DNA of 64,000 bases. It comes from Ilyonectria destructans. Taxonomy: Eukaryota > Ascomycota > Sordariomycetes > Hypocreales > Nectriaceae. Made by a program: the position numbers and the translations under genes. Location: positions 2,604,001 to 2,668,000 of the forward strand of contig JAHEWK010000006.1 of the NCBI GenBank assembly GCA_020740775.1, in the 5' to 3' direction. Positions 21,675 to 33,297 of this stretch are shown here, piece after piece. The notes below the pieces were generated by a model, which was not told where the DNA came from, made no database searches, and saw nothing but the letters and a program-made list of their open reading frames with translations. How positions within the stretch are numbered: position 1 is the stretch's first letter; the number at the start of each line of letters is the position of its first letter.

Positions 21675-24600
21675 ATGTCTTTCCGCGCCTCGTCCCCCGT
21701 GTCGGGTGGCTCTCCCGAGCTTCTGACGCCGCGGTCCAAGATCAGAGCAGCTCTTGCAACCGTGGAGAGCAGCGATGAGGAGGCTTCTCCCTCAACCAAC
21801 ATCACAAAGAACAAAGCCCCCCAAACGACGCAATCAGAACCCCGAGCCATCGGCCTACCACGATTGCCTACACATGACACCGAATCGGACGAGTCAGACG
21901 AGGAGATCCGACCAAGGGGGCGGCTCGCGTCCAGGATGCAAGGCATCGCCCGACCTTCAGAAACAGCAAAGAACAACACCGCGGAAACCGCACGTGAACG
22001 CCTCAAGAAGAAGTTTGGACTCGACGAGCCCGAGGCCGAAAAGACGCCTGATGTCGAGATGGCAGACGCGGAAGACGAAGACAACCAGCTCCCTGTGGCG
22101 CCTCGGAGGCTGAGGCGCAAGATCACCCAAGCAACCACAACCGACGACGCCGCGCGAGCAACCAGGTCACCCAGCCCAGGCCTTTTTGTATCTTCCCCCG
22201 CTCGTCCGTCCCCCTCAAAATCCGCCCACAATGCTTCCGGTTCCGAAGATGATCTGCCAACTATCAAGTCAGATCGATTCAAGGCTCTTGTTGAGCGTAA
22301 GCGACAAGAACGCCTAGCTCGGGAAGCCGCCGAGGAAGCCCGCAATACAGAGAGACGTGCTCAGCAAGAGAAGCTTGCCTCCGAACTCGACCAATTAGCG
22401 TCCGACGACAATGACTCCGGTATCACAGATGACGAGGGTGGTCGAAAACTCACCCAGGGTCCCCGACCTTCAGCCCGCAAGGCAAGCCGGAAGGCCATCG
22501 AGGACATGAACCGAGAAACCCAAAGGATGGCGAGAAACATGCAGCTTGCCCACCAAGCCAAGACGCGAAAGAAGATCACCAAGAGCAGCTTGTTCCAGCG
22601 CTTCAACTTCCGACCCGCCGGCGAGCCCGAGCCCGAACCCGAGCCCAAAATGGCGAGCTCAAGCCGACCCACCAGCCCTCATTCAGATGTTGAGATGGAG
22701 GATACTGACACACCCCCAAGTTCTCCCCCGGTTGAGAAATTACCCGCCTTGGTGCAGCCAGAGGCCGACGATCAGGAAACGGATCTACCAACAGTAGAAG
22801 AATTGGCCTCGTCCCCAAAGCGACGTCTTGACAAGGGCAAGGGCAGGGCCGTTGACGTCCCAGAACTGCCCAAGTCGTCCCCCAAGGCCAAGCGTCAGGT
22901 TCGCATCAAGCTGCCACCCGTAACGGCCAATGTTACCCTACTCGACTCGGATGATGAGCTCGAAATCACCACGACAACTAAAGATAAGGTACTCGCCGTC
23001 TTCGACAGCATGCCAGCCAGGAAGGCTCAGGAATCTCACTCTCTGCAAGCTCTGCGAGCACTTGCCCAGGTAGGATCTCCGGGTAGGGAACCCCGACGAC
23101 GACGAACCGACACCCATGAAATGACAGCTGGCGAGCTTCAGGCTTCCCTCCAGCAAAGGGCCAGGCAACAGGCCAAGCTGGAACGTGAACGCCGGATCGA
23201 AATGCTCAAGGCTCAGGGAGTGGTCGTCCAAACTGCTGAGGAGCGCGAGCGTGAGATGCAGGAGGTCGAAGACATCGTGGCTAAAGCACGGGATGAAGCA
23301 CATAAGCTCATGCAACAAGAGCGAGCGGAGGTGAAAAAGGAGAGGATGGAGAGTGGAGAAGTTGACCCGCTGGCCTGGGATGACAGCGATGACGAGGAGT
23401 ATCAAGCCTCTGGCGATGATGCTGATGCGGAACTCTCTGCCGTTGAGTTGTCTGGTTCTGAGGAGGAGGATGAGGATGAAGAGGCTGGCGGCAATCCAAT
23501 GTTCGAGGACGAGGCCGAGGATGCGGAATCCCAGGCTTCTGTCGAGGATGCCCAGGATAAGACCCCTGTGGCCAGTCAAGACCTGGATGAAGACGCCGAC
23601 GACCTGCCAGTCCTGAACAAGCGACGCTCACGAAAGCAAGTCGCTATCATCTCCGACGACGAGGACGAAATCGAGGCCACACCAAAGCCAAAGTCAAAGA
23701 CGATGTTCAAATCACCTACCGTTCCCGGCACCCAATCTCCTGCAGCCCCTACCTCAGTGTTGCGATCAGCAAAGAAGACCTTCATCCCTGGATTACCTGT
23801 CCAGGGCCCAGCCGGCCTTGGCCTCACTCAGATCTTTGCTGGAACCATGGATGACAGCCAAATGTCTACCGGCGGCCCGACACAGTCCATGATGCCTGAC
23901 TTTGACAATTTCCCTGATTCGAACTTCTCAGCTACCATGGACGAACCCGAAGACATGATTGTGGATAGCCAGAAGGAGGAGACTCAGGGTGTTACCCAAG
24001 GGATTCAGCTGAATTTCTCCCAGTCCCAGATGCGAGGCCTGGACAGCTTGCTACGCGAGGAGTCGATCACTCAGTTCTCTGACATGGTTGAACTTTCCCA
24101 AGACGGCGGGTTCCAAGCGCACACCCCTCTGAAGGAGAGGTTCGTCGAACCCCCCATCTCCACCGTTGAGACAGTCATGGTCGATCAGAATGAAGAGCCT
24201 GGCCAAGACTCGCCTCTTGTTCGTCGAGGTCGGCTCCGACGGAGAATGGAAACCCCGCTAGTTGAGGAGACTCCTGAGCCAGCCACTGTGGAGAAGCCTG
24301 AGACGGCCTTCAACATGCTGAACGAGGGCGCCAAGAAGGAGAAGAAGCGTCAGCTCAAGGAGACCTTTAACCTGAAGAAGAGCAAGGCCAAGGAAATGAT
24401 TGAGGAACAGGCTGAGGAGTCCGAAGATGAATATGCTGGTCTGGGTGGTGTCGACGGCGAGGACAGTGACAATGAGTCTATTGCTTCGGTTAAGGAGATG
24501 ATTGACGATGCTGCTGGAAACAATGTCGACGAGGCCAAACTGGCAGCATTTTATGCGTAAGTTGAATCTTGCTTGAATCATGAAGCAGCCCAAGCTAACA

Positions 24601-25601
24601 TTTACAGGGACCGCGAGCGTGCAGATGATGAGAAGCAGGTTGAGAAGCTTTTCAAGGACATTACAACCGGAATGCTTCGACGCAAGCGAGGAGCAGACTA
24701 CGACCTCTCCGACTCGGATGACGACGGCGAGGCCCGCCGGCGCATGAAGCGTCGCCAGTTCGCCAAGATGCAAAAGGCCCTCTTTTCTGACGAGCGCGTC
24801 AAGAAGATTGCCGAGAACCCTGGCAACCAGGCGTTCCTCCGAACCATCGAGGACCACGGCAGTGATGACGAGATGGACTTCCTGGGGGGTATCGACCAGC
24901 CCATGGAAGAGTCGCAGTCTCAGTCTCAGGACGATGAGGGTGCAAAGCCGCAGACTATCCCTGACAGCCAGCCGCGCAAGCCTTTGGGCTCTGCAGGGGA
25001 CAACAGGCCATCCGCCCCCATGAGGAGGACCAAGGAGGGCAAAAAGCCGTCCAACATTGGCGAGCTCCGCGAGACGCTCTCCGATCTGTTGGAGGAGCCC
25101 CATGGCACCGCCATTCCTGCCACCGACGCTGGGTCTGACAGCGAGGATGATGGGCCGTCGTCCCCAACTCGCAGCGACAAGGAGAACTACGAGCCGAACC
25201 CTCGCCGTGGTCGTGTTGCCGTGGTCGACCGCATCAGCCTCAAGCGAAACAACTCGTCTGCCTCAAATGCATCGGCTCGCCTTGCCTTCGCAACCGCGTC
25301 ATCATCCACCTTTAAAGTCCCCGCACTACTTCGCCGCGCGACCACCAACTCCCTCATGTCGGGTTCCTCGGCGTCCACAACTAGCTCTGGGGTGTCGACA
25401 CCCTCGAGCGGGTTTGGCGAGGATGCCAAGATCAAGAAGAATGCTGGAAAGAAGAGCGGCGTGAACGCGTTCGCACGAGATAGCGAGAGGAGGGCTCGTC
25501 TTGAGCAGAGCGAGCGGAGGAGAGAGGAGAGAAAGATCCAGGGCGCGGAGAAGAGAATTGGTCTTGTGGGTGGATTATTGGGCAAAGGAACGTTCGAGTA
25601 A
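21675..25601 (+). CDS. MRC1: DNA replication checkpoint mediator, MRC1/Claspin family
   Basis: Exons 21675-24556 and 24608-25601 encode 1291 residues (yeast Mrc1 about 1100, other filamentous fungi longer). The 51-bp intron has donor GTAAGT and joins ...KLAAFYA to DRERADDEKQVEKL. The start is the first ATG in the frame (CACCATGTC). The protein is highly charged and mostly disordered, with many SQ/TQ dipeptides (for example SQSQSQ near the C-terminal third) that are candidate Mec1/ATR-type sites. The MRC1-domain part includes REESITQFSDMVELSQDGGF and the RRRQFAKMQKALFSDERVKKIAENPGN-type region just after the intron. Claspin/Mrc1 travels with the fork, links helicase to polymerase epsilon and passes the checkpoint signal to Cds1/Rad53. 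The upstream CGCG cluster fits S-phase expression. Confidence 0.9.
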
Positions 25602-26020
25602 GGATTGCATTTCAACGGTGTTTGGGGTATTATATAGGAGAAGGACTTTGGGGTTCTGGACTAGATGATTTGGCATGGCGTTCACGGTCGAGCAACAAAC
25701 AGGGGTATTTGTGTTACTCAAGTTGAGGCAACTTGGGCATACCCATTTGGTGGGGTTTGTTATTTCAAAGCAAGCAAATCATGACAAACAAATCATATTC
25801 AACCAAGCAAGCCATGATTGACCTCGAGTGAACTGGCCTTCTCACAAGCCTAGGACCTGACGACTAAATATGCCAACCATACCGTCGCACTCAATGGCCC
25901 AAGCAATATGCCCCAGAAGTCTCCACATCTCCCACCTTCTCGAATGGCAAAAAAGGAAGTCATCACCAACAACCCATCCACGTTCAGGTTAAGTCATGGG
26001 GCCTCGGGAGACAAAAAGAT
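25602..26020. other. MRC1 3' region up to the tRNA cluster
   Basis: This 419-bp stretch runs between the MRC1 stop and the first tRNA-Val gene. It includes repeated CAAGCAAGC/AAACAAATC-like short words (25780-25810) but nothing that I can identify as a gene. Confidence 0.5.
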
Positions 26021-26094
26021 TGATTCCGCCCGGGCTCGAACCGGGGACCTTCTCGGTGTTAACGAGATGCCATAACCAGCTAGACCACGGAACC
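26021..26094 (-). tRNA. tRNA-Val(AAC), copy 1
   Basis: This is a 74-nt cloverleaf on minus. The acceptor stem GGTTCCG pairs with CGGAATC plus discriminator A. The anticodon stem is TCTCG/CGAGA around loop TTAACAC, giving anticodon AAC. The T-arm is CCCGG-TTCGAGC-CCGGG. There is no intron. It reads GTT/GTC valine codons after A34-to-inosine editing. It is one of four near-identical copies. Confidence 0.95.
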
Positions 26095-26127
26095 AAAGGT
26101 ATTGTTGTTGTTTGTCCCAGAGGGAAG

Positions 26128-26201
26128 TGATTCCGCCCGGGCTTGAACCGGGGACCTTCTCGGTGTTAACGAGATGCCATAACCAACTAGACCACGGAAC
26201 C
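26128..26201 (-). tRNA. tRNA-Val(AAC), copy 2
   Basis: It has the same 74-nt structure and anticodon AAC as copy 1. It differs at one T-loop base (TTCAAGC instead of TTCGAGC, still a purine at position 57) and one D-loop base (GTTGG instead of GCTGG). Both changes are compatible with function. It lies 33 bp from copy 1. Confidence 0.95.
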
Positions 26202-26227
26202 TAGAGTTGCTTGTCCTGTGAGGGGAG

Positions 26228-26301
26228 TGATTCCGCCCGGGCTCGAACCGGGGACCTTCTCGGTGTTAACGAGATGCCATGACCAGCTAGACCACGGAAC
26301 C
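26228..26301 (-). tRNA. tRNA-Val(AAC), copy 3
   Basis: It has the same structure and anticodon, differing from copy 1 by one D-arm base (GGTCATGG instead of GGTTATGG). All stems are paired. It lies 26 bp from copy 2. Confidence 0.95.
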
Positions 26302-26505
26302 CAAGCTTCTTTTGGTTGATGGAAATCGGCCGGCCGTATGTGCCTCATCTGCTGCGGCGTTTCTGTTGACAGGGAGTGCAAAAAATGAAAGGGAAAAGCG
26401 GAGCATCTAGTCCTGTTTTGCCCTAAACACTGTGGGCTTGTGGGTTGCTCGCGTGTAAGTGGTGATGTGGTTCGCGATGGTGTTTTGTCCAGCAGGGCAA
26501 AAATG

Positions 26506-26579
26506 TGATTCCGCCCGGGCTCGAACTGGGGACCTTCTCGGTGTTAACGAGATGCCATAACCAGCTAGACCACGGAACC
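26506..26579 (-). tRNA. tRNA-Val(AAC), copy 4, with a T-stem mismatch
   Basis: This 74-nt gene has anticodon AAC. The 5' side of the T stem reads CCCAG rather than CCCGG while the 3' side is unchanged, so one A-C mismatch replaces a G-C pair. All other stems match copy 1. It may be functional but weakened, or be starting to decay. It is set 204 bp apart from the other three. Confidence 0.88.
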
Positions 26580-27355
26580 AATGGTTCTTGTTAAGGTTTG
26601 GGGTCGTTAATGAGATCTTTGCATGGTGTGAGGAGTGGTGGTTGAGGGATTTTGTGTAATCGTCCGAAAAGGGAAATCGGGTCGCTGTGTGGACCGCTGG
26701 TCTAACTAACATGTGAAGCACGACTCATGCTAGGAAACAGTCAGCATCAATAACAATAAAATCAAGGGGCCTTAATTGAATTTCAAAAGTTCATCGGTAC
26801 TTGCGGTCTATATTTTTTTTTCTATTCATTGGATACATCCGGTTAGGAGCTATGGTTGTGGTCCCACGACATTGGGACTTGATGTACATCTGACAGTATG
26901 TTAATTCAACGTCGTTTCTGGGACAGAAACTGAACAAATAGAGCAAACAATAACTGACTCGATAATTCTGAATTCTTGCTGCTTCTATGAGAGGGTAAGT
27001 GTAATTTGTCTGCAATGCATCACTGACGATTGTAAATCTGGGAACTTTTAATTGGTGCTTTCGGAGTAAGATAGCTCATCACGACACATTTGTCTAACGT
27101 CGACACCAACCGTATTTAAACAACAGCTCGCGAGAAGTGTGCCAACCAGGCGCACAGCGAAGGGCGGAGAATCCCAAATAAATGGAGCTGAAAACGAAAT
27201 CTAAAAGTTTAAGTATGCATGATGCAACGACGCGAATTTCGTAATGACTAAAAAGGTACAGGGTAGGGGCATTGGGATGAGAAAACGCTCCACTGAAGAT
27301 GGGATTGACCGTTCTGGGCATGCGATTATGTACGATTCTATATAGGTATGTAACT
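26580..27355. other. AT-richer spacer between tRNA-Val copy 4 and the ADCK kinase stop
   Basis: It starts with the upstream flank of tRNA copy 4 and continues to the 3' end of the minus-strand kinase gene. A T-run occurs near 26812. The short frames here show no family features. Confidence 0.5.
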
Positions 27356-29270
27356 CTAAGTGTCATTCTTTAGAAGAGGATTAGAAAATTCAACCCCTTT
27401 CAAACCCATCATACGCTTCACACCAAGCCACAACTCAAAAGCCTCCAGCTTGACCTCGACTCGCAGATAACCTATCCACGCGGCAAACACCCGCAAGGCG
27501 TTGGGCGGCCACAGCAGTGATCCGCGATTGCGAATCTCGTCCAGCTGCTCGTGGAAGACGGTACGGGTGCAGTACCGCGCGAGAATCATGAAGCTGCGGA
27601 TCGGGCCCTGCTGCGTTTGCAGGTTCTCGTCCAGGCTGCGGGTCAGGTCGTTTGTCTTGAGGATCAGGAGGATGATGCGCGGCACGCGGCCGAGTAGCCC
27701 GACTAGGTCGACGATGAGACCATCTTGAAGCGAGGCGCTAATCGACTTTTCTTCATCTGTGGTGCGGGTTTGGAGGATGGAGCCTTCCTGGCTGATGATA
27801 CTGTAGTCTCGACCAGTGATGGCCGAGGCGAAAAGGGGGAAGTCCTTGTCGGTGATGCCAGCGACCTCGTGTGCGTACTTCTTCATCCGGCCCATGTCTC
27901 CATCAATGACCGCGAGCCACATCTTGGCGTAGGACCGGCGGAGGGGAAGGTCAATGTCCCGGTACAGGCCGTGATCATACAGAATCACATCAAAGTTCGG
28001 GCCGCGACCTAGGCTCCGACGAGACGAGTTCTTGCGGATGGCGATGTTCCCGCCGTGAGGGTCGCAGTGCAAGGGCGCATCGTTACCGAAGATCATCTCA
28101 TTGAAAATACGGGCGAGCGTTGCAGAAACCTCGTCACGGTCGATACCGTTCTTGTCAAGATACTCAAGGTCATCGAGGCGGTGCCCAGACTCGCAAGCCA
28201 TGACCAGGATGCGCTTCTTCGCCCAGATAACGTCAGGGATAACGAGGGGCAACACAGGAATCTTGGCAAAGTGTGCCTTCATGCGACTAGCGTTATGAGC
28301 CTCCTCTTGAAAGTCTAGTTCCTTTGGTAGGGAAACGTCCATTTCAGCGGAGAGCCACTCAAGGTCGTATTCCGGGAAGAACCGCTTCAGGGTCGAAAAC
28401 GTATACCTGGTTAGGGCAAGATCCAACGGAGCCCATGCCTCCAATTCCGGGTGTTGGACTTTGACGGCAACTTTGCGACCAGACTCCTTGATGGTCGCCA
28501 AGTGCACCTGCGCCAGTGAGGCAGCGCCAATGGGCTCGCTCGAGAACTCGGAGAAGTAGTCCCAAAGACCCTCCCCTGTATCCCGGAGGAACATATTCTC
28601 GATAGACTCGAACGACGACACAGGGCATTTGTCTTGCAGCGGGATGAAGGTCGTGGTCCATTCGGGCGGGAGGAGGTAGTTCATGGCGCTCTAGAGTTCT
28701 GGGTTAGTTACAGCCACAGACAAATGGGGGATACCAGTCACATACCAGGTGCTGTCCGAGTTTGATAAAGATGCCGCCATTCTTCTCCAGGACTACCAGA
28801 GTCCGCTCAGCGCATCGCTTGTGACACGAATTCAGCAGCTCAGCGTGCTCGCCCGTGTCCTCGGTGGTCGCTCGCGCATTCAACGTCGTCCGGTAGCTGC
28901 CGCCTCGTTAGCCCAAAGTCCATGCGCCGAATGGCTGATCGACGGCGTACTCGTTGATGCAGATCGCCAGGGCCGCCGCCACCCTCCCGGTTCTCTCGGC
29001 GGCCTCATATCCGTTCTTGATGTCTTCTGTGAACGCAAGCGCTCCTGCGGCTATTGTCGCCGTGCCCGTCGAGGCGTAGAGCACGACCCGGCCGGGGCGT
29101 CCCCCGCGCCCATTGCCCCCGCGCGACCCCCGCCCCGAGGCGAAACGCCGTGCGCCGACGTGCTGGAACGGTTTACTGCGAACCAATTGGTTTCGACAGG
29201 TCGAGCAGGTCCATGGTCGAGCGCCAATGCGGGTGGCAAAGGCAGAGACGGAGGCGGAAAATACGTTCAT
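27356..29270 (-). CDS. Mitochondrial ABC1/ADCK (UbiB) atypical kinase, MCP2/ADCK1-like
   Basis: Exons 28951-29270, 28746-28896 and 27356-28690 give 601 residues. Introns of 54 and 55 bp have donors GTACGC and GTATGT; joining restores the family segment CINDYRTTLNARAT. The first 45 residues are Arg/Ser-rich without acidic residues, a mitochondrial presequence, followed by a hydrophobic stretch (about 64-80). UbiB hallmarks are in order: GGIFIKLGQHLSAM (KxGQ motif), PIGAASLAQVHLA (Ala-rich loop), VAVKVQHP (Lys), HCDPHGGN (catalytic loop) and YDHGLYRDI, with DHG in place of DFG. DHG-type members are close to yeast Mcp2 and human ADCK1, linked to mitochondrial lipid homeostasis rather than directly to coenzyme Q. 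The family is firm and the subfamily probable. It shares a 0.5-kb divergent promoter with the next gene. Confidence 0.93.
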
Positions 29271-29759
29271 CTGGCTGCCGGAGCTCTCAACAGCGGGAAC
29301 AAGTGTGCGACAGAACGCGATTCCTCATTCTAAGTCGACAGAAAGGCCAGCGGATCGAGGTATCGGAATCGAACAAATCAGCCTCGCCTCATGTCGTCAA
29401 TGTCGCCAGTTTTTCCTTCGGTGTGCCGATTCACCGAAGGCCTCCGTCCGTCCAGTCGCCAATTCGGCTGGGGCCGGACCTCGGAGCCCCACTAGCACTT
29501 TGCTGGTACGTACCCCGTACAGGGGACATACCCTGGAATACCCGCACTATTTACCCCTATCACGTGACTACGCGCCGTGGCAGGACCGCGTCAAGTAGGC
29601 GTCGCCCATCTAACTCCGGTCCCTCCCCCTCCGTTCCTTCTCCCAGTTCCTCCTCATTACATCGCAGCTTTCCCTCCAGACAACTTGCAACAAAGTGCTT
29701 TATTCCTCGATCTACGGTCTATGAAACACTCAGACAACAACAAACACACACCGGACAAG
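29271..29759. promoter_or_regulatory. Divergent promoter with a palindromic E-box
   Basis: This 489-bp region lies between the ADCK kinase and the acidic protein. It contains TCACGTGA at 29560-29567, a palindrome of the kind bound by Cbf1/bHLH factors in fungi, about 190 bp upstream of the plus-strand start. Confidence 0.45.
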
Positions 29760-30485
29760 ATGATGTCCTTCGCCCCTGCACCAATCTTCTCCTGGGACCA
29801 TCGACCCGCGGTGCCCTCACCACTTTCATCCTCTCCCGTTCGCGCGTCATCGCCACTTTCGCCAATTGATAGGAATACGCTCCCGCAGCGACAAATCCAG
29901 TCATCGCCCATTCAACAACCCAAGTTCAAGTTTTCTTCACGCCAGACGCGCCCGAACCCTGTCGTTCGGAAGCGTGAAGAAGTTCAGGAGAGCAGGCGGA
30001 AGCTCTTTCTCCAGAATGTCCGCCAAAAGAGTGACGAAAAGTCATGGCAAAGGAGAGACGTCGAGGGACAGGTGAGATCATCGCAAATAAACAATAAAGA
30101 CCAATGATACTAACGCCGATGATAGTTATTGAAAACAAGCTGGCTGGCGAACCAGGGCCAACTGTCCCGCGACGCGCCCGAGTTCTCCGACGCAGATATC
30201 GAAGATGCTATGGCGTTTCAGCAAGAAGAGATCGACATTCCAGACGAGGACGACATGATGGTTGACGACACTACGGAGGATCAAGAACTCGAAGCCATGT
30301 TTGCGTCTTATGAGGAACGACCTGCATCTTCATCACAACGGCCACCCTCCGCGATAATGTCAGACGATGATTATGACGATATCTTCGCCGAGCTTATTTC
30401 CCAAGAACAACACCAACAGAGCTTTTATCAAGAATCATCAAATCAGATGGATCTCACCGGCGACGACGACGTTATGCAATCTTGA
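29760..30485 (+). CDS. Acidic protein of unknown function
   Basis: Exons 29760-30071 and 30126-30485 encode 223 residues. The 54-bp intron has donor GTGAGA and a perfect ACTAAC branch site. I chose the ATG at 29760 (A at -3); an in-frame ATG at 29721 would add 13 residues in a poorer context. The N-terminal half is Ser/Pro-rich with SSP repeats and an FKFSSRQTRPNPVVRKREE segment. The middle (about 60-125) is basic and helical (SRRKLFLQNVRQKSDEKSW). The C-terminal half is strongly acidic (EEIDIPDEDDMMVDD, SDDDYDDIF). No known domain is recognised. The layout of basic helix plus acidic tail suggests a small nuclear interactor, but that is only a guess. Typical introns and even codon use support a real gene. 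Confidence 0.78.
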
Positions 30486-30659
30486 GCGATGATTTGGTTT
30501 CTGGTTCTGACTTATGGGTTTGATATTCTGGTGTTGAGGTTATAAGATCAAGGGACTTGGCGTTGGGGCAATACCCGGGCTAGCCATATATTGGCTGTGT
30601 ATAGATAGTAACCACGTGAAAGGGTATATACAACGTGGATAAATATCCAGCTTCAGTAT

Positions 30660-32451
30660 CTACTGAGGGTTACATGCTTCATCTCCTGGGTTCAAGGCTT
30701 CCTGTGCTGATGCCATGTCTCCGACCAGATCCGAGGGAGGGGATCCTGCCGCTTGCATCTGTGATTTGGGTTAGCTATGAAATCTTTTGTTCTAGGATAT
30801 TTGGGGACGAGAGAGCATACCCTTTGCATCTTATCTACGATGAACTCCCTGTCCGCAGCGTTCGAGTCCGAGTATGTCTTCTCCTCAAACTTGGCCACGA
30901 TCTCGCGCACCACAGTCTGCTGCTCCTCGTACCGCTTCAGGTCCTCCTTGGGCGTGGTTCCGCTGTTCTTGGCGAGCCACGCGGGAAACTTGTCGTCGAG
31001 CTCCTTCATGGGCTCGTAGAGGATTTCCTTGTTGGTGAGCTGCTCCATCATGCCCATGAGCATCTTGGAGAACTCCTCCTCGCTGCCGTCGCCGCCAAGT
31101 CCGCCGAGATCGCCCGAAGATAGCTGCTTGAGCATCTCGGACATGAAGTCGTCGCCGCCACCTGAGGCGGCCGCCGCAGTGGCCTGCTCGCCCGAAGTCT
31201 GCATGCGCTCCATGGTCCGTCGGATGGTGTCTTGGAACGAGGCGTCCTCGGCGGAGGCCTGGGGAGCGGGGTTGGCCGAGCCGCTGGGCACAACAGGGTC
31301 TGAGGTTCCTTCTGAAGCTGCAATTTGCTTAAAAATGTCTTCAAATTGCGACTGCATGTCGGGCTGTGACGATGTGAGCTTGTTACCCGTGAATGACTGG
31401 TTATTCCTGAATGATATGGACGTACCGATTTTTCGAGCTCGCCCAACAGATCAGCCATGCCAGCTTGCAACTGCTTGGCAAAATCCTCTTCCGTGAAGGC
31501 ATCGTCAACATCTGGCTGCTTCCCAGAGGCAGCATCCTTGGGCACCTCTGATTTCCCGGGACTGGGAGGCTCAACCGACTGCTTTGGGTCTAGCTTGACT
31601 GTCGAGAAGTCATCGAGCATGTCTGGCGGTGATGGTTAACAAGAGAGGGTAGATTATGAGGTCACATGTAACGTACCATCCAAGTCATCCAGATCATCCG
31701 AGTCTGGATCTGAGAAATCCTCAACCTCTTCGACGGGTGCAACCACGACTGGCGTTTGTTCAACGGGCTTCGTCTGAACGGACTTGGCTTCGATAGGTGT
31801 CTCTTCCACTGGGTTTATCTCAGCAGGCGTCGCATCAACGGCCTTTTGCTCGACAGTCGTCTCATCAGCTAGCTTCGCTTCGGCAGGCGTCTCTTCAACC
31901 GGTTTCTTCTCAATAGGTGCCGCTTCCACGGGCTTCGTATCGACAGGCGTCTCTTCAACCGGTTTCTCAATAGGTGTCGCTTCCACTGGCTTTGTATCGA
32001 CAGGCGTCTCTTCAACTGGTTTCTCCCCAGCCGGTGCAGCTTCCACGAGCTTTGTGTCGACAGGAATCTCCTCGGCAGCCTTAGTCTCGATAGGTGGTGC
32101 CTCAACCGGTGTTGTCTCGACCACCTTGATTTCAACCGGCGGGACCTCCACAGATGTCGTCTCGACTGGTTTTGACTCCACAGGCTCTGTCTCAACCGGC
32201 GCAACTTCGACAGGCTTTACTTCGACAGGCGTTGTCTCAGCAGGGCTGGCCTCGGTCGGCTTTGACTCAACGGGGATTGCCGTCTCAGTCGGAGGTACTG
32301 GAGCCTCTGATTCCGAAGCAGCAGCAGTTTCTGGAGGCGGAGCCGTAGTAGCAGCCGCTGGGGCATCCACGATAGCGGGAGTGGTCTCCTCCACCACAGG
32401 CTTGACCTCCTCCTTCTTCGCGCCGTCTGGCGCGTCCTTGGTTGCGTCCAT
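30660..32451 (-). CDS. PEX19: Peroxisomal membrane protein receptor/chaperone PEX19, with N-terminal repeat expansion
   Basis: Exons 31677-32451, 31426-31622, 30821-31363 and 30660-30758 give 537 residues; fungal PEX19 is usually about 300-400. Donors are GTACGT, GTACGT and GTATGC. The core begins at about residue 247 with the acidic DDLDDLDDMLDDF stretch that normally opens the protein. It continues with FAKQLQAGMADLLGELE, MLKQLSSGD, the EPMKELDDKFPAWL region and the C-terminal MQAAGSPPSDLVGD. It ends in CNPQ, a CaaX-type farnesylation box. PEX19 binds newly made peroxisomal membrane proteins in the cytosol and docks on PEX3. Ahead of the core is a roughly 180-residue array of PVE-type pentads, which is the odd feature. 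It converges with the acidic protein gene (174-bp spacer). Confidence 0.95.
31726..32274 (-). repeat. Coding minisatellite: Val-Glu-Pro pentad array in PEX19
   Basis: Residues about 60-242 are built from roughly 36 five-residue units, such as KPVEE TPVDT KPVEA and variants. The longest near-identical DNA stretch (units KPVEETPVDTKPVEA) is duplicated between about 31890 and 32030. The array is Glu/Pro/Val/Thr-rich with regular Lys and is probably extended and flexible. Confidence 0.9.
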
Positions 32452-33297
32452 TCTAGCAACTCCCTCACCGGCTCACAGCCCACATGCACAAACCAGACAC
32501 CGACAAACGCACACCGATGAACCGTAGAAGACGCCGGACAGGACGCAAGGTCGGCAAGGGAAAGAAACACACCGAGCTTCGGCAGGCAGCGGCGCTAGAG
32601 ACAGGATATAAGACAGGTGTCGGCGCGGTGATGTGAGGATGAAATAAAGGATGCTGTTCTCAAGGTGCGGTGGTGGATGACCACATCATGCCGACTCAGG
32701 GAGCCGAGGCCCTACCCAGGTACCTAGGCTCGGTAGGTAGCGCGGTGTCTAACTGGCAGCCCCTCACTGGACCTGGCCACGATCAGTGATCACCCCGCCA
32801 AAATAATCGGCCTGGAGAGGACAGGGCAGCCCTGGCACTGGGGCTGCGCGTGGTCTGTCCAGGGCCTTCAGGCGGCTCTGGCGGGGTTTCCCGGGGCCTG
32901 GTGGCCGCCGACGGTGGCGGTGGCCGCTGGTTGGTGTTTGCTCCAGGCGGTTGGTGCTGGCGCCACTTTTCGCCCAACGACGGCCGCCTCGTTTTGGCGG
33001 GTGGATCGAATCATTCACAGTCGTGAACCCATGCGTAATCGGCCTCAGGCCTCAGCTTTGCTTCGATCTGATTCTCTCACGCTCGCGGTCTCACCTGCGC
33101 CGCCCCTCCCCACTGCCAAACACCACAAGGCGCTCTGTTGCACCGTAGCAACGGCCTCCGACTTGCCTACATCACCAGCGCCTGCAGACGCCACGACCCC
33201 TCGTTTCGCGAGCCCTCGTGACGCTCTTCAGCTTGCGATTGATCTCCGTTCAGCCTCAGCGTGACGCCCCAACCGACGAAGCATCCGAACGACCAAC
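32452..33297. promoter_or_regulatory. Divergent promoter region of PEX19 and UBC9
   Basis: This 846-bp region has two divergent starts. It contains a run of AGGTACCTAGG-like words near 32715 and a GC-rich middle. Frames here are short and overlapping. No specific factor site is convincing. Confidence 0.45.

Noticed and set aside
31784..32527. 247-codon plus-strand frame rich in Ser/Thr/Gly repeats over PEX19
   Set aside because: It is the antisense of the Val-Glu-Pro coding repeat; the repeat keeps the opposite strand open. The PEX19 frame continues into a canonical core.
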